Of a DNA stretch of 56,053 nucleotides, positions 28,065 to 37,125 are shown piece by piece. How positions within the stretch are numbered: the first letter of the stretch is position 1; each line of letters opens with the position of its first letter. Made by a program: the position numbers and the translations under genes. The DNA is from Shewanella hafniensis (GTDB lineage: Bacteria; Pseudomonadota; Gammaproteobacteria; Enterobacterales; Shewanellaceae): contig NZ_BPFD01000023.1 in the NCBI RefSeq assembly GCF_019655335.1, forward strand, positions 1-56,053, in the 5' to 3' direction. The notes under the pieces were generated by a model that had not been told where the DNA came from, did not search any database, and saw only the letters and a list, made by a program, of their open reading frames with translations.

Positions 28065-28311
28065 TCCCCCAGGACTCTAGCCAACTCACCACTTCGTCAG
28101 CGGTGACATGTAAGCCAGATGTCTGGTATTCTTCCCATGCGCGTAACGCTTCTTGCTGCAGTGCCTCGCGTTTCTCTTCTCTCTCAACGTATTCACGGAT
28201 CGCTTCACGTATCATCCAGTGTGATGAACGTTTACGGGTTTCGGCTAAATGCTCGACTCTGGCTTTAATATCGGCATCTAATTTAACCGATACTGGTTTG
28301 ATTGCGCTCAT
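28003..28311 (-). CDS. CopG/ParD-type ribbon-helix-helix antitoxin
   Basis: A 102-residue protein with an N-terminal ribbon-helix-helix (PVSVKLDADIKARVEHLAETRKRSSHWMIREAI, residues 6-38 approximately) and a charged helical middle that would wrap the toxin. GGAG precedes the ATG at good spacing. The last 20 residues are encoded in the overlap with the toxin gene and look unlike an antitoxin tail (CHKYFHCHSIT), so the C-terminus may have been extended by loss of an earlier stop. The complex presumably represses its own promoter. Confidence 0.83.
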   Translation of the reverse strand: MSAIKPVSVKLDADIKARVEHLAETRKRSSHWMIREAIREYVEREEKREALQQEALRAWEEYQTSGLHVTADEVVSWLESWGSENEKAAPTCHKYFHCHSIT

Positions 28312-28594
28312 CTATCACTCCAAAGGTAATGATTAGTACTACTAGGTAATGCCTTAGCATAACGCGATACAAAAAATAATGATTACACGGTTTGCTCGTC
28401 TGCTCGAGCAACACCATAAGCTCAAGGATATTAGAATGATAATTTGTATCGCTTAACAGGGACACATATTACCTAGGTATCAGGTGAATCATCAGCGTAA
28501 GGTAAGAGGGGTAAAAACGATAGCGGCGGCATGCCGCTTCGTTTATAGGGTTTGGGTTATGGCTGACTGAGTACTCAATACTGCAGGTGAAGCA

Positions 28595-29317
28595 TTATGA
28601 CCTTAGCCAATGCCATGCATCGGCTATCAGCCCAGCACCAGCTTTTACGCCATTGATGCCCACTTCTGCTGTCGTCAACACGGTATTTAAGCCAGTTTCT
28701 ACACTGCCAGTGACGAGCTTGATCCCCGCATCGGTAATCTCTCCTTGGCGTAAGCAAGCATAACTCTTACCCAGGGTTTGGCTGGTGCCTTTTAGTAGAC
28801 ATTCTGCAGGCTTGGCAACAAGATCTCCAGGCGTACCTAGCAGCGTGTTGACGTTATCGGGTAGCCCTAGGTATTCGCCAGTCATTTTTACTGCGGTAGA
28901 GGCTAACACAAGGTTTGCGACAGTCCCCGTGGCCAGCTTTGAAGCGGTACTTCCCAATAAGCCTGCTCTGGCAGAGCCTTGCAGCGCAACGTGGGTGAGA
29001 TTACTCACTTGATTGGAGGTGCAGTTCCCTTCTAAGCATTCATTGACGAACTGCTCACAATTGTTCGTAGCAACGCCGTATGAGGTATAACCCAGTTGAC
29101 TGCGTGCAAGCTCAATAGCTTGATGGGGAAACAGGCTTGACTTTTTCACTCTGATCTTATGGCCACCAGCAAATTGCTGCAGGTCGATTTCTTCGATGAT
29201 GCCCTGTTTAGATAAGTGAATCACATTGCCATGGCCAACATAAAGGCCATGGTGTTCGGTTAAGCCAAGCGGATCGATATTGGTGACCAGATGATCACCT
29301 GGTTGTAATGCTTGCAT
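28595..29317 (-). CDS. LRAT-like (NlpC/P60 superfamily) protein
   Basis: A 240-residue protein of the lecithin:retinol acyltransferase-like group. The N-terminal domain (residues 1-110) starts LQPGDHLVTNIDPLGLTEHHGLYVGHGNVIH, supplying the family histidines, and has the nucleophile Cys in NNCEQFVNECLEG (about 87-100). The C-terminal half is Gly/Ala/Thr-rich with weakly hydrophobic stretches that could associate with membranes (about 115-160). Members of this group act as thiol acyltransferases or phospholipases. Its job in the island is unknown; a defence or toxin role is speculative. AAGGAAAA precedes the ATG. Confidence 0.8.
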   Translation of the reverse strand: MQALQPGDHLVTNIDPLGLTEHHGLYVGHGNVIHLSKQGIIEEIDLQQFAGGHKIRVKKSSLFPHQAIELARSQLGYTSYGVATNNCEQFVNECLEGNCTSNQVSNLTHVALQGSARAGLLGSTASKLATGTVANLVLASTAVKMTGEYLGLPDNVNTLLGTPGDLVAKPAECLLKGTSQTLGKSYACLRQGEITDAGIKLVTGSVETGLNTVLTTAEVGINGVKAGAGLIADAWHWLRS

Positions 29318-29464
29318 GAATATTTTCCTTAGCCAGGTCTCACCATTGCTACGTGTTATTACGCCATGCAGACTTTGGTTAGTTGCATGTGTTCGCGTTG
29401 ATGGTCTATTGGCTGTGTTTGGGGGATGAAAGAAGGGGCGCTATCCAGTAGTGATAAGCGAGGG

Positions 29465-30031
29465 TTAGATTTCTAGTTCGACAAAGTCCTTATCAATATC
29501 GTCCTGCTCAATACCGATATAGCGCAGGGTAGTTTCTTCGGCGCTGTGCCTGAGCATCTTCATTACTCGGCCAATGTCTTTGGTTTGTTGATAAAGCAAA
29601 TAGCCTCGCGTCTTACGCATTGAGTGGGTGCCTAAGGCGATTTTGAGCTCTTCCCCAATCATCGCTAGTGCGCGGCAAATATAGCGCCGTGACAAAGGCG
29701 CGGGTTTGATGTGCTTCGCTCTTTGATTACGGTAGGACTGAAATAGATAGATATGGTTAGGATGCTCACGCTGAATACGCTGAATCCGTTCCAATGTCTT
29801 TTGGTTGAGCTTGATATTGGCGATTTTGCCAGTTTTGGATTCCTTAATGATGAGTCTATCGCCGTGGATATCACTGAACTTAATCGAGAGTAAGTCAGAG
29901 ATCCTAAGGGCGAGATTAAGGCCGATATTCCACACATCGGCCAGTTGCTGGCTAAACTGTCTTTCCAGTAGGTAGCTGATAAGCTTAACGGTGTCTTGAT
30001 CTTTAACGGCGTGAACCTCAGGCATGGTCAT
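29465..30031 (-). CDS. Tyrosine recombinase, catalytic domain only (FimB-like)
   Basis: I start it at the ATG at 30031 (188 residues), preceded by GAGGA; the open frame extends 21 codons further. It contains the catalytic domain with Arg in GLNLALRISDLLSI, the beta-hairpin Lys in ESKTGK, HSMRKTRG (His and Arg), the second His in MLRHSAEE and the Tyr nucleophile in TLRYIGIEQ. The N-terminal core-binding domain is absent, as in FimB/FimE-type recombinases. It is separate from the island integrase. I see no obvious invertible repeats beside it, so its target is unknown. Confidence 0.85.
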   Translation of the reverse strand: MTMPEVHAVKDQDTVKLISYLLERQFSQQLADVWNIGLNLALRISDLLSIKFSDIHGDRLIIKESKTGKIANIKLNQKTLERIQRIQREHPNHIYLFQSYRNQRAKHIKPAPLSRRYICRALAMIGEELKIALGTHSMRKTRGYLLYQQTKDIGRVMKMLRHSAEETTLRYIGIEQDDIDKDFVELEI

Positions 30032-30147
30032 GTTCCTCTTTTTGGCTATAGCGTGCTTTTGGGTACTTGTGTTGTGCAAAGCCTTATCGGGCAAGGGTTT
30101 GAGTGTTCCCGTTTTAGGATTCTGGGAACTTCATTTGGCTAAGTGGT

Positions 30148-30561
30148 TTAATCCAAACTGACCTTCACCTTGTAAACGCCCATATCGAAATAAGTGGCAA
30201 AGTTTTGGGTAAATAAATCGATTAATGCTCTGCATTCCCGCTCGCCAATCCAGCCACTAAACAGGCTATAGACCTGCTTACTGTTAAAGCAGATATCGAT
30301 GTCTTTAACGAGTTCAGGGAAGGGATGGCCGCGAAAAGCAAAGTCGGTGACGTACACTAAACGCCAATGTTCTTGCTGTTTCTCAAGCCGGACTTCGACG
30401 GGATGAAAGCCACCATCTTCGGCGCTGTAATCTGGATCTCTAAAATTGAGCGTGATCGCATTAGCATCTTTTGGATCGACGTTAGCCAGCTCCTTTTCAA
30501 TGACTTGGTAAAAACGATTAGGCATTAATGGCAGTTGGTTACGGTTAATGATTAACTTCAT
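30148..30561 (-). CDS. DUF2787 family protein
   Basis: A 137-residue protein matching DUF2787, known mainly from Shewanella and Vibrio genomic islands. Visible features are NAITLNFRDPDYSAEDGGFHPVEVRLE, VYVTDFAFRGHPFPELVKDIDICF and a C-terminal strand. There is no signal peptide or membrane segment. The function is unknown. It sits where the CbtA toxin gene would follow CbeA in E. coli prophage-type loci, but shows no resemblance to CbtA. Confidence 0.75.
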   Translation of the reverse strand: MKLIINRNQLPLMPNRFYQVIEKELANVDPKDANAITLNFRDPDYSAEDGGFHPVEVRLEKQQEHWRLVYVTDFAFRGHPFPELVKDIDICFNSKQVYSLFSGWIGERECRALIDLFTQNFATYFDMGVYKVKVSLD

Positions 30562-30706
30562 GGGATATTCCTTGTTTGATTTACGCGCACACGCAAGAGC
30601 CTAGGAGCTACAACTCCTGGGCTCTTGTTGTGTTTGCTGGTGGGGTAACGATTGCGTGAAACGAGTCTGATGGAGCGTGATGAGGTATTTAGAATGTGCT
30701 TTGGTG

Positions 30707-31087
30707 TTACAAGGTTAACGAAGGGCTGTGTGTTAATGCGGGTAGTGGTTTGTCAGCGGTTTGATAGACAGCAATATACAAATAACCATGGCTGCCTAAG
30801 GTATCGGCCTCACAGGTAAAGTCATCGTACTCAATGGTGACGCACTGCTGCTCTGTGGCATCTATCTCACCGGTGACGACTAACCGCTCAAGTTGTTTAA
30901 CCAATTTCGGAAAAGCGTGATTGAAGCGTTTGCGTACTTCAGGGGAAAACTCACCGACAAAACTTGCTCTGTCATTGAGATAATACAAATGCAGACCACG
31001 CAAAATAAGTCTCGCACCAAAGCGGGGTGACACTTTACGGGGCAAGCCCCAAGCGTGCTCAATATCGAAAAGTTTTAGGGTTGTCAT
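30707..31087 (-). CDS. cbeA: CbeA/YeeU family antitoxin (type IV), orphan
   Basis: A 126-residue protein clearly related to E. coli CbeA (YeeU): WGLPRKVSPRFGARLILRG, LHYL-like LYYLNDRA, AFPKLVKQLE, VTIEYDDFTCEADTLGSHGYLYIAVYQT. In E. coli, CbeA bundles MreB and FtsZ filaments and so counteracts the CbtA toxin without binding it. Here the next gene is DUF2787 and the 145-base gap cannot hold cbtA, so the antitoxin appears to be without its toxin. AGAGG precedes the ATG. Confidence 0.85.
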   Translation of the reverse strand: MTTLKLFDIEHAWGLPRKVSPRFGARLILRGLHLYYLNDRASFVGEFSPEVRKRFNHAFPKLVKQLERLVVTGEIDATEQQCVTIEYDDFTCEADTLGSHGYLYIAVYQTADKPLPALTHSPSLTL

Positions 31088-31230
31088 AGGAACCTCTATG
31101 GTTAAAAAGGTGAAACTTTGGGAGTGGGTTGCTTGTTAGTGGACTAGCGAGAACTGTGATAAATGCCTTGGCTAGTACAAGCGGCGAATACAGCTGGCTA
31201 GCTGGCTGGATACAGGGCGGGTAATCGTTT

Positions 31231-31593
31231 TTAGGTATGCACACTCCAATTAGGCAGTTCATTACTGCCATGGTTAAAATACACGCCGTTGATCACTCGT
31301 TGCCATTCACCTGTTGGCACACCATAACTGTCACAGGTGCAAACATAGCGGCAAAAGCTGATCTCCTTGGGCAAGTGCTCAACCACATCACGGTGAAAAA
31401 CAAATAATACGGTTTTATGTAGCTCGCGGTGTGGTGCAACAACTGGCTTGCCTATCACTTGGCCCATGGCATTAAGTGGCCGCACAAACATCGGCAAAAT
31501 GAGTTCAACCGCTAAACGGTTACGCAGCTCAGGAAAAGCAGCGCAGGCTTCGGCGACACAGGCTTGTGAAAAGCTATCGGTAAATTCAATCAT
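31231..31593 (-). CDS. Island hypothetical protein, 120 aa
   Basis: I start it at the ATG at 31593, which has a strong AAGGAG site; the longer open frame runs back into the RadC gene. No family was recognised. The sequence is evenly mixed, with a probable helix at the N-terminus (FSQACVAEACAAFPELRNRL), a strand-rich middle (KTVLFVFHRDVV) and a short cysteine-containing segment CRYVCTCDSYG (three Cys in six residues) that could bind metal. It lies between the RadC-like and CbeA genes in a minus-strand series that recurs in gammaproteobacterial islands. Confidence 0.65.
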   Translation of the reverse strand: MIEFTDSFSQACVAEACAAFPELRNRLAVELILPMFVRPLNAMGQVIGKPVVAPHRELHKTVLFVFHRDVVEHLPKEISFCRYVCTCDSYGVPTGEWQRVINGVYFNHGSNELPNWSVHT

Positions 31594-31633
31594 GTTGGAC
31601 TCCTTGATTTGGCGTGGCAGGTTTAAACGCTGG

Positions 31634-32140
31634 CTAAAGTAAGCCGCGCTCAGCAAAGGACACTGGCGTGCGGCCAACCACGATATGGTCAAGCACGCGC
31701 ACATCGATAAGTGCTAATGCATCGGTTAACCGTTTGGTGATGTTCTTATCTGCAGTTGAAGGTTCAGATTCACCGGACGGGTGGTTATGGGCAAAGATCA
31801 CCGCTGCTGCATTGACGGCCAATACCGCCTTAACCACCTCTCGTGGATAGACACTGGCGGCATCTAAAGTGCCAAAGAAAAGCTCCTTAAACTCGAGTAA
31901 TTGATGCTGGTTATCAAGCAGCATTACCGCAAACACCTCCCGCTCATAACCGCCCAGTTTGTAAGTTAAAAAATCCTTAGTGGCCTGTGGATTGGTATAG
32001 GCGTCCTTCTTTACATAGCGCTCGGCAATGATATTGGCGGCAGAGGCGAGGACCTCTTCTGCAGTTTGTGGCCAATGGTTGAACGGTTGGTTTAGCAATG
32101 GGGGCTTTACGGATTGGGAGGGCATCGCTTTTGTTGACAT
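31634..32140 (-). CDS. RadC-like JAB-domain protein (YeeS type)
   Basis: I start it at the ATG at 32140 (168 residues), preceded by AAGGAG. It has the JAB1/MPN metalloprotease-like domain with the JAMM signature (HNHPSGESEPSTAD, about residues 114-127) and an upstream Glu in the REVF strand. It lacks the helix-hairpin-helix part of chromosomal RadC, as in the island-borne YeeS group that often travels with cbeA. The biochemical role is unknown; despite the name, a DNA repair function is unsupported. Confidence 0.85.
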   Translation of the reverse strand: MSTKAMPSQSVKPPLLNQPFNHWPQTAEEVLASAANIIAERYVKKDAYTNPQATKDFLTYKLGGYEREVFAVMLLDNQHQLLEFKELFFGTLDAASVYPREVVKAVLAVNAAAVIFAHNHPSGESEPSTADKNITKRLTDALALIDVRVLDHIVVGRTPVSFAERGLL

Positions 32141-32272
32141 ATCAGGCTCCTTGAAAGCGTTAATGGGCTTATGCAAAGAAGTGATATATATCTGAAAATA
32201 TTTGGAAATCGGGAAAAAGTTAAAAATTACTAGAAGGGCATATGTAATGAGACAATAACCGAGAAACTCATC

Positions 32273-32470
32273 ATGAAACTAATTCGCCTTACTAAAGTTA
32301 TGGATTACACCGGTCTAGCGCGTTCCACTATCTACAAGTACATCGCAGAAGGAACATTTCCCAGACCTGTGTCACTCGGTAGCCGAGCTGCCGCTTGGGT
32401 AGAAAGTGAAGTGCAAGAATGGATTTTAACAAGAATAGAGGAGCGTGATGCCCAAAGTGCAACCGTTTAA
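32273..32470 (+). CDS. alpA: AlpA family excisionase/regulator
   Basis: A 65-residue protein of the AlpA (MerR-like winged-helix) family: LIRLTKVMDYTGLARSTIYKYI gives the DNA-binding helix-turn-helix, followed by GTFPRPVSLGSRAAAWVESEVQEWI. In P4-type elements AlpA activates the integrase gene and acts as an excision factor. It is divergent from the RadC-like gene and precedes a long non-coding stretch. It is the best candidate for controlling excision of this island. Confidence 0.88.
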   Translation: MKLIRLTKVMDYTGLARSTIYKYIAEGTFPRPVSLGSRAAAWVESEVQEWILTRIEERDAQSATV

Positions 32471-33208
32471 GCTCATATCAACATCCGTTTTACTGCACAT
32501 TAATGAACTTCAGAATATCCCTTACAGCCTCCAGCCTTCAAAGGCTATAGAGTGTCCTCCATTACTAGATTGAAATGCTTTTTCTTGGCTGAATCCCTCT
32601 ATAAGTAAGCCTATGAGCAAAAACTAAAAACAACCTAACTAAACCAAGGGAACCACCGAAAACAAGCTAGGGTAAGGACTAAATTCAGAGCTTACAGATC
32701 TTGCGTAGTCACTACTGTAATTACACTATCAGTCTAACAACCACGATGCATTAAGCGCTGGAATGGCAAAGACTATTCAAATCGGGCACTAACTGACGTA
32801 TAGACAAGCGTATAGCCCTCACCGGCATGCGCTTGTCTTGTCGCCCTGATGATCAACACAAAGGATGGAGGCATCAATCCCTTAGTGCTTCGTCTTCAAA
32901 GCGGTTAACTCCAGTTATGTTTCAAAAAACGAAGAGAACGTATTTACATGGTCAAATCACCGGCAAAGGCTTTGAAGATACCCTAAGGGATACCACTTCC
33001 TACCAAAAGCATGACAGCTTAGTACCAAGACTGTGTGCTATCTCTCTGGATTAGATGGATCTTTTCTGACACAATCCTAAAAATTATTTGCATCAATCTA
33101 AATGGTCTAATCGTTTAATAAATCTGCTTTGAACATGATATATGAAAGCGTTTAGGCGATTACCGTTGCAGTTTTTGCCACAAGAATAATAAGAGGTGAG
33201 GCACAGGG
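32471..33208. other. Long non-coding stretch with inverted repeat
   Basis: 738 bases without a supported gene, the longest in the island. A 9-bp inverted repeat (AGACAAGCG at 32802, CGCTTGTCT at 32830) is the clearest structure; allowing one mismatch it extends inward to about 12 bp. A 75-codon open frame covers part of it but has no convincing protein character. It separates the left modules from the defence block, so it may carry the promoter of the Mrr gene. Confidence 0.55.
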
Positions 33209-34144
33209 ATGGTCGATACAATTCCAAGCTATGAAGAGATGATGCCAGCGGTGCTTAAGGTGTTAGCAAACGGGCAGCAAAAACCGCTGAAGCAGGTTTA
33301 TGATGACGTTGCAGCCCTCTATGGCTTTTCTGAAGAGCAGCTTGCGCTCACCTTGCCAAGTGGTAAACAAACCTACATTCGTAGCCGGGTTGGTTGGGCT
33401 AAAACCTATCTGGTTAAAGCGGGACTTATCCATCAACCTAAGCGTGGTATCTGCGAGATAACCAACAGGGGAAGGGAAGCTCTGGCAAGTGGTCAGCTTA
33501 TTAATAACGATTACTTATCCCTGTTTGACACCTTTAATGACTTTAAAAGTGCCCACCACGAGCAATCAACTGAACAAGGCAAAGTAGAGTGTTATGCCAG
33601 TATCAGTCATAACGATAATACTCAAACCCCAACAGAGTTAATGGCGCAAGCATTTACCGCCCTTAATTCAGCCCTTGCCGATGAATTGATTGAACAAATC
33701 CACACATTATCGCCCAAGTTTTTCGAGCAGCTGGTGGTCGATTTGATGCTGGCTATGGGGTACGGCGGCAGTCAAAAGGATGCTGGCCAAGCAACTCAAT
33801 ACAGCAGTGACGGTGGTGTTGATGGTATTATCAAAGAGGATAAGCTCGGGCTAGACTCCATCTACCTGCAAGCAAAACGCTACCGCGGCAACACAGTCGG
33901 CAGACCGGATATTCAAGCCTTTGCAGGTGCGCTCGACATGCATCGCGCCCGCAAAGGGGTATTTATTACTACTTCAAATTTCAGTAAAGACGCCCGTGAT
34001 TTTGTTACCCGTATTGAAAAACGCATCGTGCTGATTGATGGCCATGAACTCGCGGCCCTGATGATAGAGCACAATGTCGGAGTATCAACCCGTGAGCTAT
34101 ATGCCGTTAAGGCAATAGATTCAGATTATTTTTTGGAAGAGTGA
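33209..34144 (+). CDS. mrr: Mrr-like type IV restriction endonuclease
   Basis: A 311-residue protein. The N-terminal winged-helix Mrr_N domain (residues 1-90, MMPAVLKVLANGQQKPLKQVYDDVAA) is followed by a linker and a PD-(D/E)xK nuclease domain. Its active-site elements are the helix FFEQLVVDLMLAMGYGG, GGVDGIIKED (catalytic Asp) and YLQAKRYRG (Q-x-K). The full family layout is present. Mrr enzymes cut DNA carrying methylated bases, so it may act against methylated invading DNA. GAGG lies before the ATG. It is directly upstream of the type I system, a frequent pairing in immigration control regions. Confidence 0.9.
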   Translation: MVDTIPSYEEMMPAVLKVLANGQQKPLKQVYDDVAALYGFSEEQLALTLPSGKQTYIRSRVGWAKTYLVKAGLIHQPKRGICEITNRGREALASGQLINNDYLSLFDTFNDFKSAHHEQSTEQGKVECYASISHNDNTQTPTELMAQAFTALNSALADELIEQIHTLSPKFFEQLVVDLMLAMGYGGSQKDAGQATQYSSDGGVDGIIKEDKLGLDSIYLQAKRYRGNTVGRPDIQAFAGALDMHRARKGVFITTSNFSKDARDFVTRIEKRIVLIDGHELAALMIEHNVGVSTRELYAVKAIDSDYFLEE

Positions 34145-34221
34145 TGTCGCGTAAATTGGGCGCTATTGATGGTCTTAAAACCGTATAGCCACTCTTTAGA
34201 ACACCATAAGCAGGAACAAAC

Positions 34222-35781
34222 ATGACAAGTATGCAACAACGTGCCGAACTTCAACGCCAAATATGGGCGATTGCCAACGATGTGCGCGGCTCCGTGGATG
34301 GCTGGGATTTTAAGCAATATGTACTGGGTACGCTGTTCTATCGCTTTATCAGTGAAAACTTTGAGCTTTACATTACTGGCGGTGATGAGAGTGTTAATTA
34401 TGCTGCAATGTCTGACGATGACGAAAACATCAAGTTGGCTAAAGAAGATGCGATTAAAACCAAAGGCTATTTTCTTTACCCAAGCCAGTTGTTTAGCAAT
34501 GTGGCGGCCAATGCACACAAGAACGAAAATTTAAATACGGATTTGGCGGCGATTTTTGCTGCAATCGAAAACTCAGCCAATGGCTATGATTCAGAAAAAG
34601 ATATCAAAGGTTTGTTTGCGGATTTTGATACCACCAGTAATCGTCTGGGTAATACGGTAGAGGCAAAAAACAAACGCCTAGCAGCGGTGTTAAAAGGCGT
34701 GGCAGGTTTAACCTTCGGTAATTTTGAAGACAACCAAATTGATTTATTCGGTGATGCCTACGAGTTCCTGATTTCAAACTATGCAGCGAATGCCGGTAAA
34801 TCCGGTGGCGAGTTTTTCACGCCTCAGCACGTTTCAAAATTGATCGCGCAGCTCGCCATGCACGGCCAAACCAGTGTTAATAAAATCTATGACCCTGCGG
34901 CGGGTTCGGGCTCGTTGCTGTTACAAGCTAAAAAGCACTTTGATGCGCATATCATTGAAGATGGTTTTTTTGGTCAAGAACTTAACCACACCACCTATAA
35001 CTTGGCGCGTATGAATATGTTTTTGCACAATATTAACTACGACAAGTTCAATATTCAGTTGGGTGATACCTTAACCGAACCGCACTTTTTAGACGACAAA
35101 CCCTTTGATGCGATTGTCTCTAACCCACCGTATTCGGTGAAATGGATTGGTAGCGATGACCCAACCCTAATCAACGATGACCGCTTTGCGCCCGCTGGTG
35201 TGCTTGCGCCCAAATCAAAAGCCGACTTTGCCTTTGTGCTGCATGCGCTCAGTTACCTATCAAGCAAAGGTCGTGCAGCGATTGTTTGCTTCCCCGGTAT
35301 TTTTTACCGTGGTGGTGCTGAGCAAAAAATTCGCCAGTACTTGGTTGATAACAACTACGTTGAAACCGTGATTTCATTGGCACCTAACCTGTTCTTTGGC
35401 ACCACCATTGCGGTAAATATTTTGGTGCTGTCTAAACACAAAACCGATACTACCACCCAGTTTATCGATGCCAGCGGTTTGTTTAAAAAAGAAACCAACA
35501 ACAACGTGCTGACTGAGCAGCACATTGAAGACATCATGAAAGTGTTTGCCAGCAAAGAGAACGTTGAGCACTTTGCGAAATCGGTTGAGTTGGATGTTAT
35601 CGCAGGCAATAGCTACAACCTTTCGGTAAGCAGTTATGTAGAAGCGAAAGATAACCGTGAGCTAGTGGATATTACAGAGCTTAATGCCGAACTTAAAACC
35701 ACTGTTGCTAAAATTGATGCGCTTCGTAGTGATATTGATGCCATTGTGGCGGAGATTGAGGGTGAGGAGGTTGAAGCATGA
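34222..35781 (+). CDS. hsdM: Type I (IC-like) restriction-modification DNA methyltransferase
   Basis: A 519-residue N6-adenine methyltransferase. It starts [20 protein letters not shown], very close to the EcoR124I (type IC) subunit, and has SAM motif I in [13 protein letters not shown] (about residue 227) and the catalytic NPPY (about 303). The length equals the type IC family. The C-terminal part (about 450-519) is helical and would contact HsdS. The stop overlaps the hsdS start by 4 bases (ATGA), so the stoichiometry is set by coupled translation. Confidence 0.95.
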   Translation: MTSMQQRAELQRQIWAIANDVRGSVDGWDFKQYVLGTLFYRFISENFELYITGGDESVNYAAMSDDDENIKLAKEDAIKTKGYFLYPSQLFSNVAANAHKNENLNTDLAAIFAAIENSANGYDSEKDIKGLFADFDTTSNRLGNTVEAKNKRLAAVLKGVAGLTFGNFEDNQIDLFGDAYEFLISNYAANAGKSGGEFFTPQHVSKLIAQLAMHGQTSVNKIYDPAAGSGSLLLQAKKHFDAHIIEDGFFGQELNHTTYNLARMNMFLHNINYDKFNIQLGDTLTEPHFLDDKPFDAIVSNPPYSVKWIGSDDPTLINDDRFAPAGVLAPKSKADFAFVLHALSYLSSKGRAAIVCFPGIFYRGGAEQKIRQYLVDNNYVETVISLAPNLFFGTTIAVNILVLSKHKTDTTTQFIDASGLFKKETNNNVLTEQHIEDIMKVFASKENVEHFAKSVELDVIAGNSYNLSVSSYVEAKDNRELVDITELNAELKTTVAKIDALRSDIDAIVAEIEGEEVEA

Positions 35782-37037
35782 GTCATTTGACCTATATGGA
35801 AAAACTGCTGGATGGGGCTGAGGTGGAGTGGCTGCCACTAGGTGAAATTGGCAAATTCATACGCGGTAATGGTTTGCAAAAAAAGGACTTCATCGAAACG
35901 GGGTTTCCAGCCATCCATTATGGTCAGATTTATACTAAATACGGTTTGTCGGCTGATGAAACTTTTACCTATATATCAGAAGAGCTAGCGAAAAAATTAA
36001 GAAAAGCGGAAAGGAACGATCTCTTGCTTGCAACAACTTCAGAAAATGACGAAGACGTTGTGAAACCTCTCGCATGGCTAGGGAATCAATCCGTAATTTC
36101 TGGCGATATGATGCTATTCCGACACGAGCAAAATGTTAAGTATTTAGCTCACTATTTTTTAACGGAAGCATTTCAAGCTCAGAAGAGAAAATACATTACA
36201 GGGGCTAAGGTTCGCAGAGTTTCTAGCGGTGATTTGTCAAAAATAGTCGTACCCATCCCATGCCCAGATAACCCAGAAAAATCGCTGGCAATACAAGCTG
36301 AAATAGTGCGCATACTGGACGCATTTACCGCCATGACCGCCGAGCTGACCGCCGAGCTTAACATGCGGAAAAAACAATACAACTACTACCGCGACCAGTT
36401 GCTAAGTTTTGAAGAAGGTGAAGTTGAGTGGAAGACGTTGGAGGAGATTGGTCACATCGTGACTGGCCGCACTCCAAGGTCGTCAGACAAGTTTGCATGG
36501 GGCGACGATGTTGATTTTGTAACCCCCAGCGATATCAAGAACGGGATGCGTAACATCACGTGTCCAAGTCGTCGTTTGTCAGCTGAAGGAGCAGCTTCGA
36601 TGCCCAAAGTTCGGATCCCTAGTGGTTCATTGCTAGTCACATGTATCGGCGCTGATATGGGTAAGACAGTAATTAATGCTAACGAGTGCATCCCCAATCA
36701 ACAAATTAATGCAATTATATTGACCGATGATAGCGTTCAAGTCGGCTACCTGTTCCACGTACTGACTGCTATGCGTGAGACACTGCGTCGACAGGGTGAG
36801 CTGGGCGGAGGAACGATGCCCCTCATCAATAAAAGCGACTTTTCAAAGATTGTTGTTCCGGTTCCTTCGTATGAAGAACAGAACCGAATAGCTACAATCC
36901 TCGACAAATTCGACGCTCTCACCAATTCCATCATCGAAGGTCTGCCCCGCGAAATCGAGCTACGCCAAAAGCAATACGAGTATTATCGTGACCTGTTGTT
37001 GAGCTTCCCGCGATCTCATTCACATGAGGCTGCTTAA
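35778..37037 (+). CDS. hsdS: Type I restriction-modification specificity subunit
   Basis: A 419-residue subunit with two target recognition domains (about residues 15-180 and 220-390), each followed by a conserved helix ([15 protein letters not shown] and [15 protein letters not shown]). Between the domains lies the spacer with two TAEL repeats (residues 187-194). In EcoR124-type enzymes the number of TAEL repeats sets the length of the gap in the split recognition sequence: two copies give a 6-base gap and three give 7. By analogy this enzyme should read a 6-base spacing. The half-site sequences cannot be deduced. Confidence 0.93.
   Translation: MSHLTYMEKLLDGAEVEWLPLGEIGKFIRGNGLQKKDFIETGFPAIHYGQIYTKYGLSADETFTYISEELAKKLRKAERNDLLLATTSENDEDVVKPLAWLGNQSVISGDMMLFRHEQNVKYLAHYFLTEAFQAQKRKYITGAKVRRVSSGDLSKIVVPIPCPDNPEKSLAIQAEIVRILDAFTAMTAELTAELNMRKKQYNYYRDQLLSFEEGEVEWKTLEEIGHIVTGRTPRSSDKFAWGDDVDFVTPSDIKNGMRNITCPSRRLSAEGAASMPKVRIPSGSLLVTCIGADMGKTVINANECIPNQQINAIILTDDSVQVGYLFHVLTAMRETLRRQGELGGGTMPLINKSDFSKIVVPVPSYEEQNRIATILDKFDALTNSIIEGLPREIELRQKQYEYYRDLLLSFPRSHSHEAA
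36336..36359 (+). repeat. Tandem 12-bp TAEL repeat in hsdS
   Basis: Two tandem copies of ACCGCCGAGCT(G/T), at 36336-36347 and 36348-36359, encode TAEL-TAEL. A partial third unit, ACCGCCATG, lies just before. Gain or loss of a unit would change the recognition spacing without breaking the frame. Confidence 0.85.
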
Positions 37038-37125
37038 TGAGTAACACGCTACCGGAAATAGCAGTGTCAGTTATCCGGAAATTCCGGATAACTGCCTTTG
37101 ATGGTAAGCATAAGGAGGCAGTCTA

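Noticed and set aside
32827..33054. A 75-codon open frame in the long island gap
   Set aside because: Basic and low in family-like pattern, with no ribosome binding site; it starts at an ATG inside the inverted repeat. More likely chance.
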